Assembly (NCBI RefSeq): GCF_032854445.1
Contig: NC_088295.1
Span: forward strand, 85,852,644 to 85,916,643
Direction: 5' to 3'
Length of the DNA: 64,000 nucleotides
DNA from: Liolophura sinensis
Taxonomy: Eukaryota > Mollusca > Polyplacophora > Chitonida > Chitonidae
Shown here in pieces: positions 1-14,059 of this stretch. How positions within the stretch are numbered: position 1 is the stretch's first letter; each line of letters begins with the position of its first letter. Below the pieces are notes generated by a model that made no database searches, had not been told where the DNA came from, and saw only the letters and a program-made list of their open reading frames with translations. Made by a program: the position numbers and the translations under genes.

Positions 1-686
1 CACTTTTTTCAATGTTGTTTTTCTATATGTGGCGAATGCTCTGAAGACGGTATGAGCCATTTCCATCTTTAATAAAAGTGTTATTTCCTGTGTAGAACAA
101 CGCTGACCTATCTAAGCCATCACCAAGCCACGCTGCTATTGTGTTGAAAATTTTATTACATTTCAAGCTTTCTTTATGACAATATGCACAAATAGGATTT
201 GGAGAAAGACCCGCTTTGTGTATATACAAACGAGTTAAAGTTTGTATTATGCCACGAGAAAAGATAATCCCGACACTATGCCTTCGCTACATACGATAAT
301 TCTATTGAGGGCGGGACAACTGTCAAATCCTTTGATGTATTACCTGAGATATGTACCTTGGGGACAGCACACGGTCACGTGACAACGCTGTCTGTCTCAA
401 AATGGCGTCACCAGTGGCTAACACGGGCTGTGCCGAAATGGGACGATCAAACTGTAACTGCATCGTGACACGTTTTGACTGAACGTCTGAGACATCCCAG
501 TGTTTTGCCTCCTAAAGATAGATGCTGTGGGCAGGACTGTAAACGTGTCTGTCTGTTGTGTTTAGTGTGCGAATCCTGACTTGGAACCGTGGGTTGTGTT
601 TTGGCCGCGGAGTGTGGTACTGCCGCACGCAGGCTTCCCCTACACAACCTGGCTGTCACAGCGTCACCGCTCACTCAGAGACTCAG
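1..686 (+). promoter_or_regulatory. Candidate CpG-richer promoter and non-coding first exon
   Basis: From about 360 to 720 the sequence has more CpG than the AT-rich surroundings. It contains a palindromic E-box GTCACGTGAC at 374-383 and a YY1-like AAAATGGCG at 399-407. A perfect splice donor (CAG then GTAAGT) places an exon end at 686. These together suggest a transcription start region and a first exon reading to the right. The nearest downstream plus-strand gene with a spliced 5' UTR is the leucine-rich-repeat gene whose coding exon opens after an acceptor at 19261, so this could be its leader exon across an 18.6-kb intron. That link is inference; the promoter could also serve a gene to the left. 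Confidence 0.35.
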
Positions 687-1300
687 GTAAGTTCTGACTT
701 GTCACCGCGGCCGACGGCGGTCAACATTATTCTACGATGGGCTACAGCAGCCATATTTAAATGAGTGATGCATAGGACTTATCAGTATTGTTTTCGGAGA
801 AATTTGCAAACTGAGCTGATGTACGTAGCAACCGTAACACGTATATATTGGATTCCATCCCCATTGCCAGTTGTTCGGAGTAAGATCGTGGATGAGAAAA
901 AAATGTAGGTAGAAGACGAAGTTATTTGAATTATGTAGACCGTGACTTACTCAGTTTTATTTTCTTACCATAGAGTTAATTTATGGGGCTTAATTTCGAT
1001 TCACACAGGTTAGGTGTTTTTAGCTTGATGGATTTAACTCTTTTCTTATTGAAGATGAGTTTGTCCTTTAGGTGATTGCTTCTCTCTGGCTTGGTAATTC
1101 ATATATAAAATATCACTTTTTATTTAGCATGTAACATTTAATGCCACGTGTATCTATACGAAGTATGGCATTTTTGTGTGTATGTAAAGCCTACTGCAAT
1201 ACTTATGACAGGATGTATTCAGCAAAAAGATACAATAGAGATGTTTTTAGAACATTTTCTACTTTTGTTCTATGCACCTTGTTTATCTACAGTATGATGG

Positions 1301-1358
<58 letters not shown>

Positions 1359-1360
1359 TA
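1301..1360. repeat. (TA)n microsatellite
   Basis: Nearly pure alternating TA with one CA interruption near the left end. Confidence 0.95.
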
Positions 1361-3121
1361 CCTGATGAACATGTAATATTAATATCATTTAATACAGTGA
1401 AGTGGAAATGTGTCAGGCTGTTCTTATGTAACACTCTTTTAACCCCTACCTGTATGGAGGAACCGATATATCTCCCTTTACCTTAGTGGACACACCTACC
1501 TCCCTAAAACAATCTCTGAAGTAACAAGTAGCATTCACTTATACAGTGGGCAGCATTTCCCACTGTGAGGAGTTTAGAAGTGTGGGTGAGAATAGCAGTT
1601 GTATATAATACCCAAAAAAAGAAGGAAAACTTAACGCAAGGTGTACAGTGGTCATCCATATTGATAAGTACGGAAAATTATTTGAAGGACTTTGAAGGGG
1701 CATAAGCATGACAGGGGAAAGGTATTCATTCATCAAGTGGCATTTTTTGTTAAAACTGTTCATGATTTCTGACTTTCAAAACTTTAATACAATACTGTTT
1801 ATGGATTAAAGGTGTCTAGGATAATTTCAAAAATAGAAATTAAATATTAGACAAACATCAAATTTCATAGTCTGCATTACATCAAGAAGTAAGTCAGCAT
1901 AAATCTGAAGAACAGTTGTCAATATGAAAGTACATGTAGCTATAATCACATAGTTAATAATACAAAATCTTTTAGTTTAATTACATATATGTGTAGATCT
2001 TATTTTTCAAGTTGTTCAGGCATTGTCTTTATACTCTGATGTAATAGAGAAACAATAACCTGACTATCTCTCATACAAAGTGTGTAGTTATTTGTTATAC
2101 CTGTAAATGCCATGTTATAAGGAAGTTATGGATTTTTGTCAGAGTGCCAGATGTAGACTTATTGTTAGCCTGACTGTGTCCATGATATAGACTTGTATAT
2201 GTGGCTATGTCAGATCAGCTTTTTAGCCTTTTGTAGTTTCACAAAATGTCTTTTTGTCCTTGGGTGTGTACAAGCTGTGTTGCTGTCCTCAGAGATTTGA
2301 AAACACATTGGGTTGATTTTATCAAAATGATCTCAGATAAAGAGAGAGCAGATTTAACAAAAGCACAACAAACAGAGCGGTACTAGCTTCTCAGTGAATA
2401 CATAGATAAGATACCCTGTGTAGTTGGATGCTACTCAAAATCTTAACTTAACAATATCTTACCTGTCAAAAACTGGTAATCAGCAGATTTTATCGACTTT
2501 TTTTCAGTGTAACACCTCTGTGAACAACATCTGCATGTATTTGTCATAAACCATTGGCTGCAGCATTGTGCATGAGGGACAGCTCTAGTTATGCTGTTAC
2601 CAAAAGGCTACCTGGGTATTTAGTAGACCTACAGTTAACATAGTCCTGTCCATTAAAGTGGACCATTTATGAAAGAAATATAACCATGTAGATTTTTTAT
2701 CATAATATGACAAAGTAATTCATATCAGTGTTTTCTAGAACAGCTTTTGCATTGTGAAACAAGTTGTTTTAAGCTTATTTCTTCTCACTTCTTTCATACA
2801 TGGATGATTATCACAATTATTCCACTAATCAGAAGAAGCGTAAATCTATTCTGAAGAACCAAGTTGAAATTAATGAGGTTTACAAGGAACTTTGAAAGTG
2901 ATATCCAATAACAAGAGTTCATATTGTAATGAAGAACTGAGAGCCTATATTGATTACTTATAGGAGAATTCCCTGGTAGTCCATCATGTGCGGTCCAGTG
3001 GTCCATTGTGGAAACAATGACTTTTGGAACTGTAGTACATGCCTGGCGTCTAATTGATTATTAACATTTCTGACATTGCAAATTACTCATGAGTTTATGG
3101 ACAGTGCATGTGTTTATATTT

Positions 3122-3147
3122 GACAGACAGACAGACAGACAGACAGA
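3122..3147. repeat. (GACA)n microsatellite
   Basis: About six GACA units in tandem. Confidence 0.9.
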
Positions 3148-6100
3148 TATAATATTATTGGCATTCCATTCATTGGAATGCTTTATGCCAAAGCAATACA
3201 ACAGCATCAATTACAGATCATGGCAAAACAAAAAAAAGGTAGGCAGAGATAAACAGTTTATAACAACAGCACACAAACGCAAATGGACTCAACCAGAAAC
3301 ATGCAGATTGGAGTTCTGATCATGCAGAGCAATAACCAAACACACCAATATACACAAGCAGCATTTCATGCACAAAAGAAATCTAAACAAGATTACAGCT
3401 CATGATACAATGCACAGATAGGTTAAACCAGAAACATGCAGAGAGGAGTTATGGTCCTGTGACAGAACACCACAAAAAAAAAAAATTAAAACCTATGGCA
3501 ACTGTGCTTATATTTGATGTATTTTACAGGTTATGTGATGAAGGATACATGAAACTTTCTTTTCTTTCCTTAACACCGTCATTTTAGAATTCCTTTTCAT
3601 GAATCCTTTCAGTAATGATGTAAAGTGTATAGTGATGTTTTTGCACAGAGTGAACAGGACAGTGCTGTGGTAGTGTTGATATTTGATGGGGTAACCAGGC
3701 TTGTAGCATACTGGTATTCAGTGTATGGAATATAGTCAGTACATTGTCCATTCCTGATATTTAGCATGCTGACTAGTATAATTTGTGTTTCTGCTGTAGG
3801 GTAGGATTCTTAAATTAAATTTTCTTGAACCTTTACAGAATCACATTTTGCATCTTAACATGCTTTTTAATGCATGTTTACAGTAAAGTGTAGAATTGTA
3901 AGATTAAGAATTAGTGGTTTTGAATCTTGATGCATAAAAATCTGTTTTGGGAATTTAACACATTTTAAGCCTGATTGAATCGCCAAAACATTCCTTCACC
4001 AATTATCAGTGCAGTATTGTGCAATTATTACAGGCACTCCCCATACGAATTTATTACAACAAATTACATAGTGTATTGTCAGTACACAGGGCATTGACAA
4101 TTTGAATTTATTTATTTACTTATTCCGGATCCAGAGATAAGCTACAACTTCTTAGTTAAAAGGCATTTGTTTGTAATAGGTACCTGTGGTTGAGCCTGTC
4201 ATTGTTGGATCACAGGTTTGATTTTGTTGGGACTAAAATGGTGATGTATATGCTCAATGTATAAAAATATTTTTCTTAAAAAAAATAACTGAATATTCAA
4301 AAAGATCACTTCATGTATTGGAAAATCCTGTGTGCATAATTACAGGTTTACTGAATCTCGAGTATTGCATGATTTTGATAGAATTCTTATACTGGATAAT
4401 TGGGAGATACCAACAGACAAGGTTAATTTATTACATGGGTTGATCATTCATTATGCGGGTAAGGGTCTCAGGCTGTAAGGTGATTGGGTGGTTCAGGAAG
4501 CAAACATTGACCAAATGGCTGTGTTGGGCATAGTCTAACTGGTCATCGCTGAATTAATGGATCACCCTCAGGCCATGTATAGTTATGAGGTCCCTCAGTG
4601 CAGATTTAAGGATTGTTTTATAGTTTCCACCCAAGATCAGTCACCTCCAGGTTCTGTATGTGCCCATAAAAATACATATACATCAGCTATTGAGGAAAAG
4701 GGTTTCAGGCTAGCATTGTTTATCAAATTAAATTGGTTTTTGCTCAGCTGAAAAATGTAGCCTTTGGAACTTTTGAATATCCATGTGGAATGTTGAGGTT
4801 TGGAATAAGTCTCTTGTGTATGTGAGCTTGTCAATTCTCTGCACCTGTATGACCTTTCACCAGTAGAATCTAGATTTTATCATACCTGGACAGTGTAACT
4901 GTACCAGTGTTTGGACAGAGGCTCAGCGAGAGGTGTGGGCACACTGATCTTATCATTATAGAATCTGTTAAAAGTACACTGATACTGTTTTGGAAAGCTT
5001 AATTGGGCAGGAATGATTTAGCACACAGCAGCACTGAAAGTACACTGAGAAGCCCTGTAAAAGTGAACTGAAACTCCTGACTTCTCAGACAGGTGATATA
5101 TTCAGATGTTTAATACTGCTGATCATTTCTTTCAACCCTGAGCCAATTTAATTTAAATTTTAATTTTCTGAAAATGATGTGACCGGAACTTCAGATGAAT
5201 TTTATTTTGTTTTTGTGTAAAAAAATTATGAAACAGACATTTTGGCTTATTGAATTATTTCATTGCGTGACAGTAATTGTTTAAAAAGTTCTGACAGGTG
5301 ATTTTGGTTGTCCAGGAAACAGGGATTTTCAGGTGTGTAGCTGAGAGGTTGTGTAATGGTAGGCTCCCTATAAACGTGCAGTGTGTATGTAGAGGTGAGC
5401 TACGTACAGGACCTACGTACCTGAGTATGTTTTAAGGTGGTTATACATCGTGAGTTTTGTGTATACATCCTCATCAGATTTAGAACCGATGAGCCATCTA
5501 ACATATGTACTTGTAAGACAAAACATGCACAGGTAAAAAACACAACAGAGAGGGTATTCTGGAGAGGACAGCCTAATCATTTTAGCTATTCGCATCAGGT
5601 AAGTGGTAAGCTAGATTTGTGATTTCAATCTGAACAGTAATCCACGAATTCTGGCTTTTAACAGATGAAATGTCGCCACCAAGTCTGGCCACGTTATGGC
5701 CGCAGGCAAATTCCGCGCGGGCGATCAGCAGAGTACAAAGCGTCTTATAAAGTGACAGCCAGTTTCTGTAATGTGGGAGGCGAGGGGAAAAAGATGTGCA
5801 CTAAATTAGCCAGCATTATGCTTTCTGATATGAATGTCTGGGGTAACTGCACGGGGCGCAATTTGTACTGCACATCCTGTTTAGATAACACTCAGCAGGT
5901 TGTCAGCTGGCCCACTTACTTAAGAGTGTTCAGTTTACATCAGGACTTCATGATGACTTGACTTCTAGGGTACTTGTCACATGTTAGCAACAACATCACC
6001 TGTATAAAAACTCTCGTACCTGTGATATATGATTTATGTCTTTGTTCTATACCACATAAACTAATTAATGGAACGTATCATTTACTTCTAATATTTATAT

Positions 6101-6827
6101 TATAAACCTATTTCCGAAGTTTTTTACCTGTTTGATTTATGAAACTGACTTCGTGAATGAATCGTGGCCACTGAGGAGAGAAGATTAGCTGTTTGTGTAA
6201 TGAAGCAAGCTGTAGACGTGTTTTTGCCCCAACCAGTAGCATTGAGAAAGTTCTAGGTAAATTGAGAGCTGACAACACAGATTGCAGTTGGCTTTGCTGA
6301 AATGTCAGTGTGTGCTGATAATGATTGTATGACCCAACAGGTAACTGCCTTCATAAACTCAGGTATGTTAGTTTTAATTATCTCTGTGTCCTGTATAAAT
6401 TACACAACCCTGTTCTGGTTTTCTCTATAGCTAAAACAACTGCAGGCTTTCTTATGGTGCTGGCTGTTTGTTGAATGAATATGTGTTAGCATGCTCTCTG
6501 GTTTTTACTGGCGTCTAAAGTTAATGATGCTTGCTTAACATGTACAGCTTAACAGTTCAATGCTGAATAAATGGGCTAGGCCTATGGACTGTCAACTTTA
6601 GCTAAATAATCCTAATTAAATTATAATTGCAAGTAAGATGAATTTTATGAGCAAAGGGGTATACTTTGTGATTTAGTTTTGATTGAAGCTGGAGCTAAGT
6701 ACAACCTCCCCAGGTATTACAAGAAACAAGCCATTTTTGTGAAAGTGTTTTTCTGGTGATAGGGATACTTGTTTTAATGTGAGCTGACATGACAGAATTT
6801 TTATATCAGGTTTACAAATATATTTTA

Positions 6828-6828
<1 letters not shown>

Positions 6829-6875
<47 letters not shown>
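6829..6875. repeat. (TA)n microsatellite
   Basis: Uninterrupted TA dinucleotides after an imperfect TA-rich lead-in. Confidence 0.95.
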
Positions 6876-6878
<3 letters not shown>

Positions 6879-9800
6879 TTTTACCAGCTTTATAAATAAA
6901 GTTTTATTTCCCAATGACCAGTGAGTGTGAATGTTCCGTGAAAATGACATCCCTGCTCAGGAATGATCTGTGGATTAGTGTAATCCATGAAAACAGCTTG
7001 TTACCTTGATCCATTGGTAACACTTCATACAAATAAACACACAAGGGTTACAGTCTAGTTGTCAAAACCACAGCAGGGTTTTAATCCCCAGTGGAAATTC
7101 TCTTATGTCCAATCAAAACAAAAAAGTGCCCTTGTTATATTCTTTATTTTCAAAGTTATTAAACATCTGTTTTGTCTAAAACCAGCAAGCTTTTAATGGT
7201 TAACAGCTAAACCAAAAGAACACTAAGTGGCTACTGTTTGTGGCTGACAACTTGTCTTTGATCAAAAGATTAAATTGAAGTCAACCTGCAATAAACACTT
7301 GGGAAGTGTGGATCAATTTTCACCTGGGGGACAGAGAATAGTTTAATTAAAGAGTCTAGTCAGGGCCTGTGGTGTGGTGGTAAGAGTATCAAAGGACTGA
7401 GGGTGGCTCACAGATTGCTCTGCCCAGCTGGACAATAGAGCAGTGAACCTCCTGGGGAGCTGATCTGGACATGGCCACTCTTTATGGGGCCTGGGGCCAT
7501 TAAGAAGAGCCTTTATTAGAGGGGGGCTCCCACTGAGACCCCCTCGGTAATACACCATGGTCTGGGGTAAACATTAACACCCAGTCACTAAAGCTGTAAG
7601 CCAGGGGTGATGGTACTAAGAGGATTACAGACACAGGGCATAGAGTGATTGACCACTCAATGGTCAGAGCAGATTTGGTCTGATACATTCACAGGACAAG
7701 CTGATGAAGTGTGGACATTTGTACTAGTCATTGAAAGGAAGTAGCAGGAGAGGGTGGTAACATTAGCAGATAGGTGAATGTGGACATAGCATGTTATTTC
7801 TTGTCTCGAGGGAGAAACTGAAAAGACAGGTAGGTTAATAGAAGCATGTCTGAAACTTGTTAGTTTGTGATCTGTAGATCATCGCAGTACAATAGTCTAG
7901 TTTGTCCTGTCTGTGAGGTAAGACGTACTCATGGTGACAATGATCTGAAAGGAAAACTCATGCTATATGAAGTTACATGTAGATCAGCATGATTTTTTTG
8001 TACCAAGATTAATCGACCTTCTGTGCTAGTTATACTTCGTAAAGCAGGCTGTGTGAGTGGTTGATGACAATTCCATGGAATTAAACAATGATTCACAATA
8101 ATTAAAATCTGTATAGCATAGCTTAGTTTTACCCTTTTTCCATACCCTTTGAAATTTCTGATTACAGAAACTAATACTAATATTAGATACTAATATCCTC
8201 TCTTGAATCTTTAGACATTTTTTACACATATGTCAGAGTGATGCACAGTATTGTCCCTGTAAGAGTTTCACATCCACCTTCTGTCAAAAACCATGGTAAA
8301 ACCTAGGCATGGAGATAGGTGTACCTCTTCCAGGGTCACTTGCTGGCAAGTTTTCATACCCTTAACAGTCGCCCAAATTAGAGACAAAAGTCAAGAAAAG
8401 CACAAATAAAGAGAAAAGATTAATTTAAAGTTAAATGTTATTTTTGTATCAATTAATATATTATTGAAAATGTGAGATTTAGAATTAAACTGCTTCTCAT
8501 TTGAACAAATTTCATGTCGCATATTTATCTTAATAAGGACTCACTTTCATAAAATATAATAGAACCAAAGAGCATTGACACTTGAGTCGTTGTTTCCCAT
8601 CATAAAATTTTGGAATATTTGAGCAAATTACATTTTCATTATTTTGACTATCTACTATGAGATTTACCTACTTTTGTGACGATGCCGGCAAAAAATGAAA
8701 TAATGAGTTCAGATCAGGAGGGTGAAATGGATGTGAAGATGGCGAGGGGAAACTAGGAATCTACTGTGATTGGCATGATAGGGTGCCTAAATTAAGAGGC
8801 TGTATTTGCAACTTCTCTCCCTCACTTCTGATCTGTACTGACTAGCCCAGACTGTTACGACAGGGGCACTAAACTGCACCAGATGGCCTGCAGTCATGCA
8901 CAAAGTGACCAGCGGTCCAGTCGCCTTGGTACTTGTGATGCATCACTAATATATGCTAATTCAGCTGACCTTTCTCCCATACCGGTACAACCAAACCCCA
9001 AGGTGTCATGTAGAAGGTATTTCCCTGTATACATGCATGTATGACGGCCGATATGGTGAAAGCAGTGAGGCATCTCTAACTGGGAACTCCTCAGTCGTGC
9101 GGACAGAAATTTGCCGGCAGGTTAAACCTTACCTGTAGAGACTGACGCTCGTCATGCTTGGCTTCATTAAGCTGTCTTTAGTGTGTATGAATGTGTAGTC
9201 CTTTAGCTTAATATTTTTATTTCTCAGGGTATTATCCATATTAAGATCATATGAAGCGGGCAGATTGGGTTATAAAGGTTGAGTGTTTTAATCCAGGTAT
9301 CAGACATGCAGTCACCAGATTGACTGGTCTCTGTCTGCTCACACAATAGAAATAGACACATTTAATTTACCTGCAGCCACCACATTCGGCAGGCTGCTCA
9401 GCTTCAGGCAGGTTAACATCAAGTCTCCGTTCTAGTCATGGAATCTATCATACATCTTTTGACATGAGATGATGTTTTACAAGACGGGTAAATATACCCT
9501 TTTGAGTTTCAAGCATTGCTTTTGTTAAAGTGAAAGAATTTTAAATGTGGCTGATATACCTACAATAGGCATGTGAAACCTTCAACCATGACACTGGAGA
9601 AGTCAGAAAACTCTAGCCAGACCCCGATATTTTATGGCTCCTACCATCTGTAGCCTGTTGCGGTGTTAGTGTAATGAAGATTATGTTTGTATCAATTGGT
9701 TATGGAATTCCATCAGGTGTTGTGATAGAGAGGAGAACTAATTAAGTGTATTGGTAATTTCTGTTGTACATGTCTTCTTAAGCCTTGTTTGTTCAGTTGA

Positions 9801-10540
9801 GTTATACTTGAGGATTTCTGGTGTGGTAATAAATATTTTGAGAACTTTGATAGAGTCCACAGACAGATGTTGATTTGTTTAAATAATATGCTAATTAAGG
9901 GAAAGTGATTGATGAGGTTAGGCTACTTTTCATTAATTAGACCACAGATACACAGGTTTTGTTTAATATTGAGGGAATTCTCACCACCTTTTGTTCAGTC
10001 ATCTTTGCAAAGGTATGTTGTTTTGTTAGAGGTTGATCTCTGAAGGAATGACCTATGAACTGTTACCTGATATTTACATAGCAATAGATCAGAATCTCAT
10101 CTGTGACCCGAGTCCCTAAAGTTAGCCTGTTTTGCTATATTTATGTCCATATAGATAATGAAAGCTTTCTGTCATTCCATCACGGAACATATTTTAATCT
10201 TTCCAGTCTCTCTCATCAGCCATTAAAGTACCCTCCCTGATAAACATATTAAAGCAATAAAAAATGTCATTGCCGTATAGGCTGTACATTTTTTTGGCAT
10301 AAGATTTTCACTTGAACCACACCTATAGCTGAATGAAAGCCCTAGAAGGCAAGTTATATCTAAATTAAGATTTAAAGGTACACAACAAAAGGCTTTTGGT
10401 CACATTTTTGTGATGGGGACTGTGGATTATTTTCTACAGATTATTTTGTGAATCTCTGTCTTCAGTGATATGTCCATGGCTCCCAGCTTCACAAGGTCAG
10501 AGCTATTGAAAAAGTGTGTTTTTTTTTGTAGAATTGGATC

Positions 10541-11324
10541 TTGTGTAGATGATGGGATGCATGGTTATTAGCCTGGCTGTTGTGTAGGTGATGGGATGCA
10601 TGGTTATTAGCCTGGATGTTGTGTAGGTGATGGGATGTATGGTTATTAGCCTGGCTGTTGTGTAGATGCTGGGATGCATGGTTATTAGCCTGGCTGTTGT
10701 GTAGGTGATGGGATGCATGGTTATTGGCCTGGCTGTTGTGTAGGTGATGGGATGCATGGTTATTGGCCTGGCTGTTGTGTAGGTGATGGGATGCATGGTT
10801 ATTAGCCTGGATGTTGTGTAGGTGATGGGATGCATTGTTATTGACCAGGCTGTTGTGTAGGTGATGGGATGCATGGTTATTAGTCTGGATGTTGTGTAGG
10901 TGATGGGATGCATGGTTATTAGCCTGGCTGTTGTGTAGGTGATGGGATGCATGGTTATTAGCCTGGATGTTGTGTAGGTGATGGGATGCATGGTTATTAG
11001 CCTGGCTGTTGTGTAGGTGATGGGATGCATGGTTATTAGCCTGGATGTTGTGTAGGTGATGGGATGCATGGTTATTAGCCTGGCTGTTGTGTAGGTGATG
11101 GGATGCATGGTTATTAGCCTGGATGTTGTGTAGGTGATGGGATGCATGGTTATTAGCCTGGCTGTTGTGTAGGTGATGGGATGCATGGTTATTAGCCTGG
11201 ATGTTGTGTAGGTGATGGGATGCATGGTTATTAGCCTGGCTGTTGTGTAGGTGATGGGATGCATGGTTATTAGCCTGGATGTTGTGTAGGTGATGGGATG
11301 CATGGTTATTAACCTGGCTGTTGT
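10541..11324. repeat. 39-bp minisatellite with alternating variants
   Basis: About 20 head-to-tail copies of a 39-bp unit containing 'gatgggatgcatggttatta'. Over the right half two variants alternate regularly, one with 'cctggctgttg' and one with 'cctggatgttg', so the later expansion unit is a 78-bp dimer. Because 39 is divisible by three, the minus strand stays open through the array for 326 codons. That frame is a by-product of the period: it has no start context, domain or splice support. Confidence 0.95.
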
Positions 11325-14059
11325 GGCATTCCTAATGAGTAGGTTTATTGATTTTCTTGCCTGGATGGTGCAATTTATTAAAACTGATATGTGTATAAAG
11401 AAGTTCTGTCTCCTCTTTTGGCATGCATGCATGTGTATGTGAGATGGGGAGGGGTGTGATACATTTGTGGTTAATTTTCTCATCTAACTCATGACAGAAA
11501 ATTTAGCAGAAGAGATCAGTATTTGTGATACAAAGTAGGATTGCATGCCAGACTAATATTGCAAGACCAATTGAGATCTAGCTTGAGATATTAATTACTA
11601 ATATTTCATAAAGGAAAAACAACTGTTCTCAAGTAAACTCTGGGCTTTATAAAATCATGATGTTGACATTTTCCCATGCTAGTGGAAGAGTGAGTGAAGG
11701 AGCAAGCTTTGTACCCTGATAGATGTGTATGGGGATGTTAGAGCCCTGATCTCCCTTTGATCTGGCTGTGTGTAAACAGAGCCAGCGAACAAGGCTCTTG
11801 TCTTCACACAGGGACCTGGGTGCTCAGGGAGGTCTGTGCTGGGTCAACAGCTGGACAAAGCTCCAGAATATGCCCCGACCCTCTCCCAGGTTAATGTCTC
11901 TGTTCAGAAATATGAATGTTCTAGACATTATGCTGGTAAGACATGCCATGGTGTTTATAAACCTAGCAGTGGGATGTGACAGCTAGCATATTGTAAGGCA
12001 ATTATCTGGTGGTGTTTGCCTTTAACACATCACTGTCAAGATACTGCTGACATTTGGACATCTTATCCAGGAGCTGCTATAGCTTAACCATCCTGATGGC
12101 CTCCACCTTTATTAAGCCTGTCAGTCTGGCAGGAGCATGTTTAACTTCTGTGGGTGAGGACCTAATGTAAGTCAGTTTGGTTTAGGAGTGATCTGTACCA
12201 TTGGGTGGCCAGGTAGGTCTGCCCTACACAGTATTGTGGCCAGTGTATTTGATTTATACACAAGGATGTATTAATTTGTGTAAACTCCATTTTTGTTTGC
12301 TTCATTTCGCATGGTCATTTGTCATTGATATTATCACCATGGGTAAAGTAATTAATATGCTAAGCACCTTAATAACATTCAGTGCTCGGGGTTTTGCCTA
12401 ATTCCCATAGCCTGCCTACATACCTGAGTTCTCTCTATCCCCCTGGACAGGTAAACACCGCTATATGTGAGACTGTCAGTCTCTTAGAGATACTCTTCAC
12501 ATTGTGGCACTCAGCAGATGACGCGGATTAGCAAATTATACCCGAGGTGTATTGTAAGTGTTTTTTTATGGTTGTAATAAAATTAACAGTAGTTGGAGCT
12601 CTTTGACATCAGCAGATAGTAAAACAATACAAGGCATTATTATCTGAGTTTTTTTAGGCTTCACTGAGTAATATAATATGGTCAGTGTTGTATGGACGTT
12701 TACAGATCTCTACGGGAGACTACTGTAAACCAGTTCCACTATAAGTTCTATAGCAAGTTTAATACCTGTAGACAAACTCACAATCCTCTCAGGATAGAAA
12801 GTCAGGTGTGGAAGACCATGTCAACAAAGGTGATATCTCATTAGTGTGTGTTCAGGTATGTGTTATTCATGTATACGTAATACTGACAGTGTTCATGGCT
12901 GCCTATCTGTTATATGGTTATATGTATACTGCCCTGTCTCACCTCGGTGTTCTCGTGGAGCTCACTTACTGTATACGCCTTCAGTTTATGCAGGTAGGGT
13001 AATATCTGTGTCATGTTGACATCCGGACCCTGTATAAAACCGAATGTTGTAAATCTTTAGCAGGACTGACTGCTGGTAATTCTACACCCTCTTCAACATT
13101 TTTATTCATTACGATGGTGTCGTTGTACTCCTGCCAATCGATAGAGCTCACAGGTACACTGCTTCAGACTTGGGTGGTTCTCTGCCAATTTAATAGCCAC
13201 ATAAAAAGAGAAGGAAAACTCTTTAAACAGAATTTGCTTTTGTTCTTTATTGACCTTATTCAGGGTTATGAAGGTATATGTACAGGTATTGTACAGGTTT
13301 TGCTGGGGATTCTCATACAGGTTTGTGAAGACAGGGGTCAGACACAGTGTCATATTTGAGGTGGTTTGTTTAACTATAATTACTTGAGTTAACTGCACTT
13401 CTATCAGGTAGTTCTCAGCATGATTAGGGCTGGTAGTAGTGCTAACTCTGTCTCTGCTGACATTAGGTGCTTTTGTTTCACAAACAAAGCACTTTATGTG
13501 ACACAGAAAGGAACCAGACTTTTACTAGGTCATCAGCTTTTAGTTTACTGTATATTAGTAATATATAATGGAACTTTACTCACAAGATTTAGTAAGATGT
13601 CACAGGAGTTGTTTTTAGCATTTGTCTAATAATAGACAGAGAAGTTAGATCATTGCCTTTTAGATTGTCTTAAGATTTAGCTTTCAGATGTCTTTAAAAA
13701 CACTTTCTTCACGAGATTGTGTTTTGTGAGATTGGATTACTGCCAAATAATATATCATTGAAACTTACTTTTTGAATACAAACAAGCTAGCATGATAAGA
13801 ACATACATGTAAGAAAGGGCTTACAGTATGCAGGTTAATAGTCGCATAATGACCAGAATCTTCCTACACTTAAACTGATGACACACAGGTGCTTCTTTTT
13901 TCATTGCATTTTAATTGTGGAAATTGAATGACATGGTTCTACCTTGAGGTATGCATTGCAGTCACCACATGAGGTTAGACAGTAACACAATGCTACCAAT
14001 ATACACAAGTACTGCAGATTTAGTTGAGAACATGGAAGTAGTGCCAGCCACAAGACGAA
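11325..14059. other. Non-coding stretch
   Basis: No coding exon or RNA gene is recognisable. Short open frames show no domain and no splice-site support. Confidence 0.5.

Larger units (their letters stand above)
687..10540. other. Long non-coding stretch, possible giant first intron
   Basis: I see no exon supported by a recognisable domain here. Open frames are short and low-complexity. There is a (TA)n tract at 1301-1360, a GACA run at 3122-3147 and another (TA)n at 6829-6875. An isolated good donor (CAG then GTAAGT) at 5598/5599 could mark an alternative leader exon, but nothing else supports it. The stretch is AT-rich and intron-like. Confidence 0.5.

Noticed and set aside
23..229. 68-codon minus-strand frame
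   Set aside because: It looks somewhat protein-like but has no recognisable domain, no splice evidence, and is too short to support a call at the window edge.
5665..5961. 98-codon plus-strand frame after an acceptor-like site
   Set aside because: No domain, no conserved motif and the candidate preceding intron would be only about 65 bp; likely chance.
7360..7570. Possible SINE with tRNA-like 'tggtgtggtggtaagagt'
   Set aside because: An A-box-like start is visible but no convincing B box or second copy in the window.
10503..11483. 326-codon minus-strand open frame
   Set aside because: It is produced by a 39-bp tandem repeat whose period is a multiple of three; no signal, domain, splice or codon evidence for translation.
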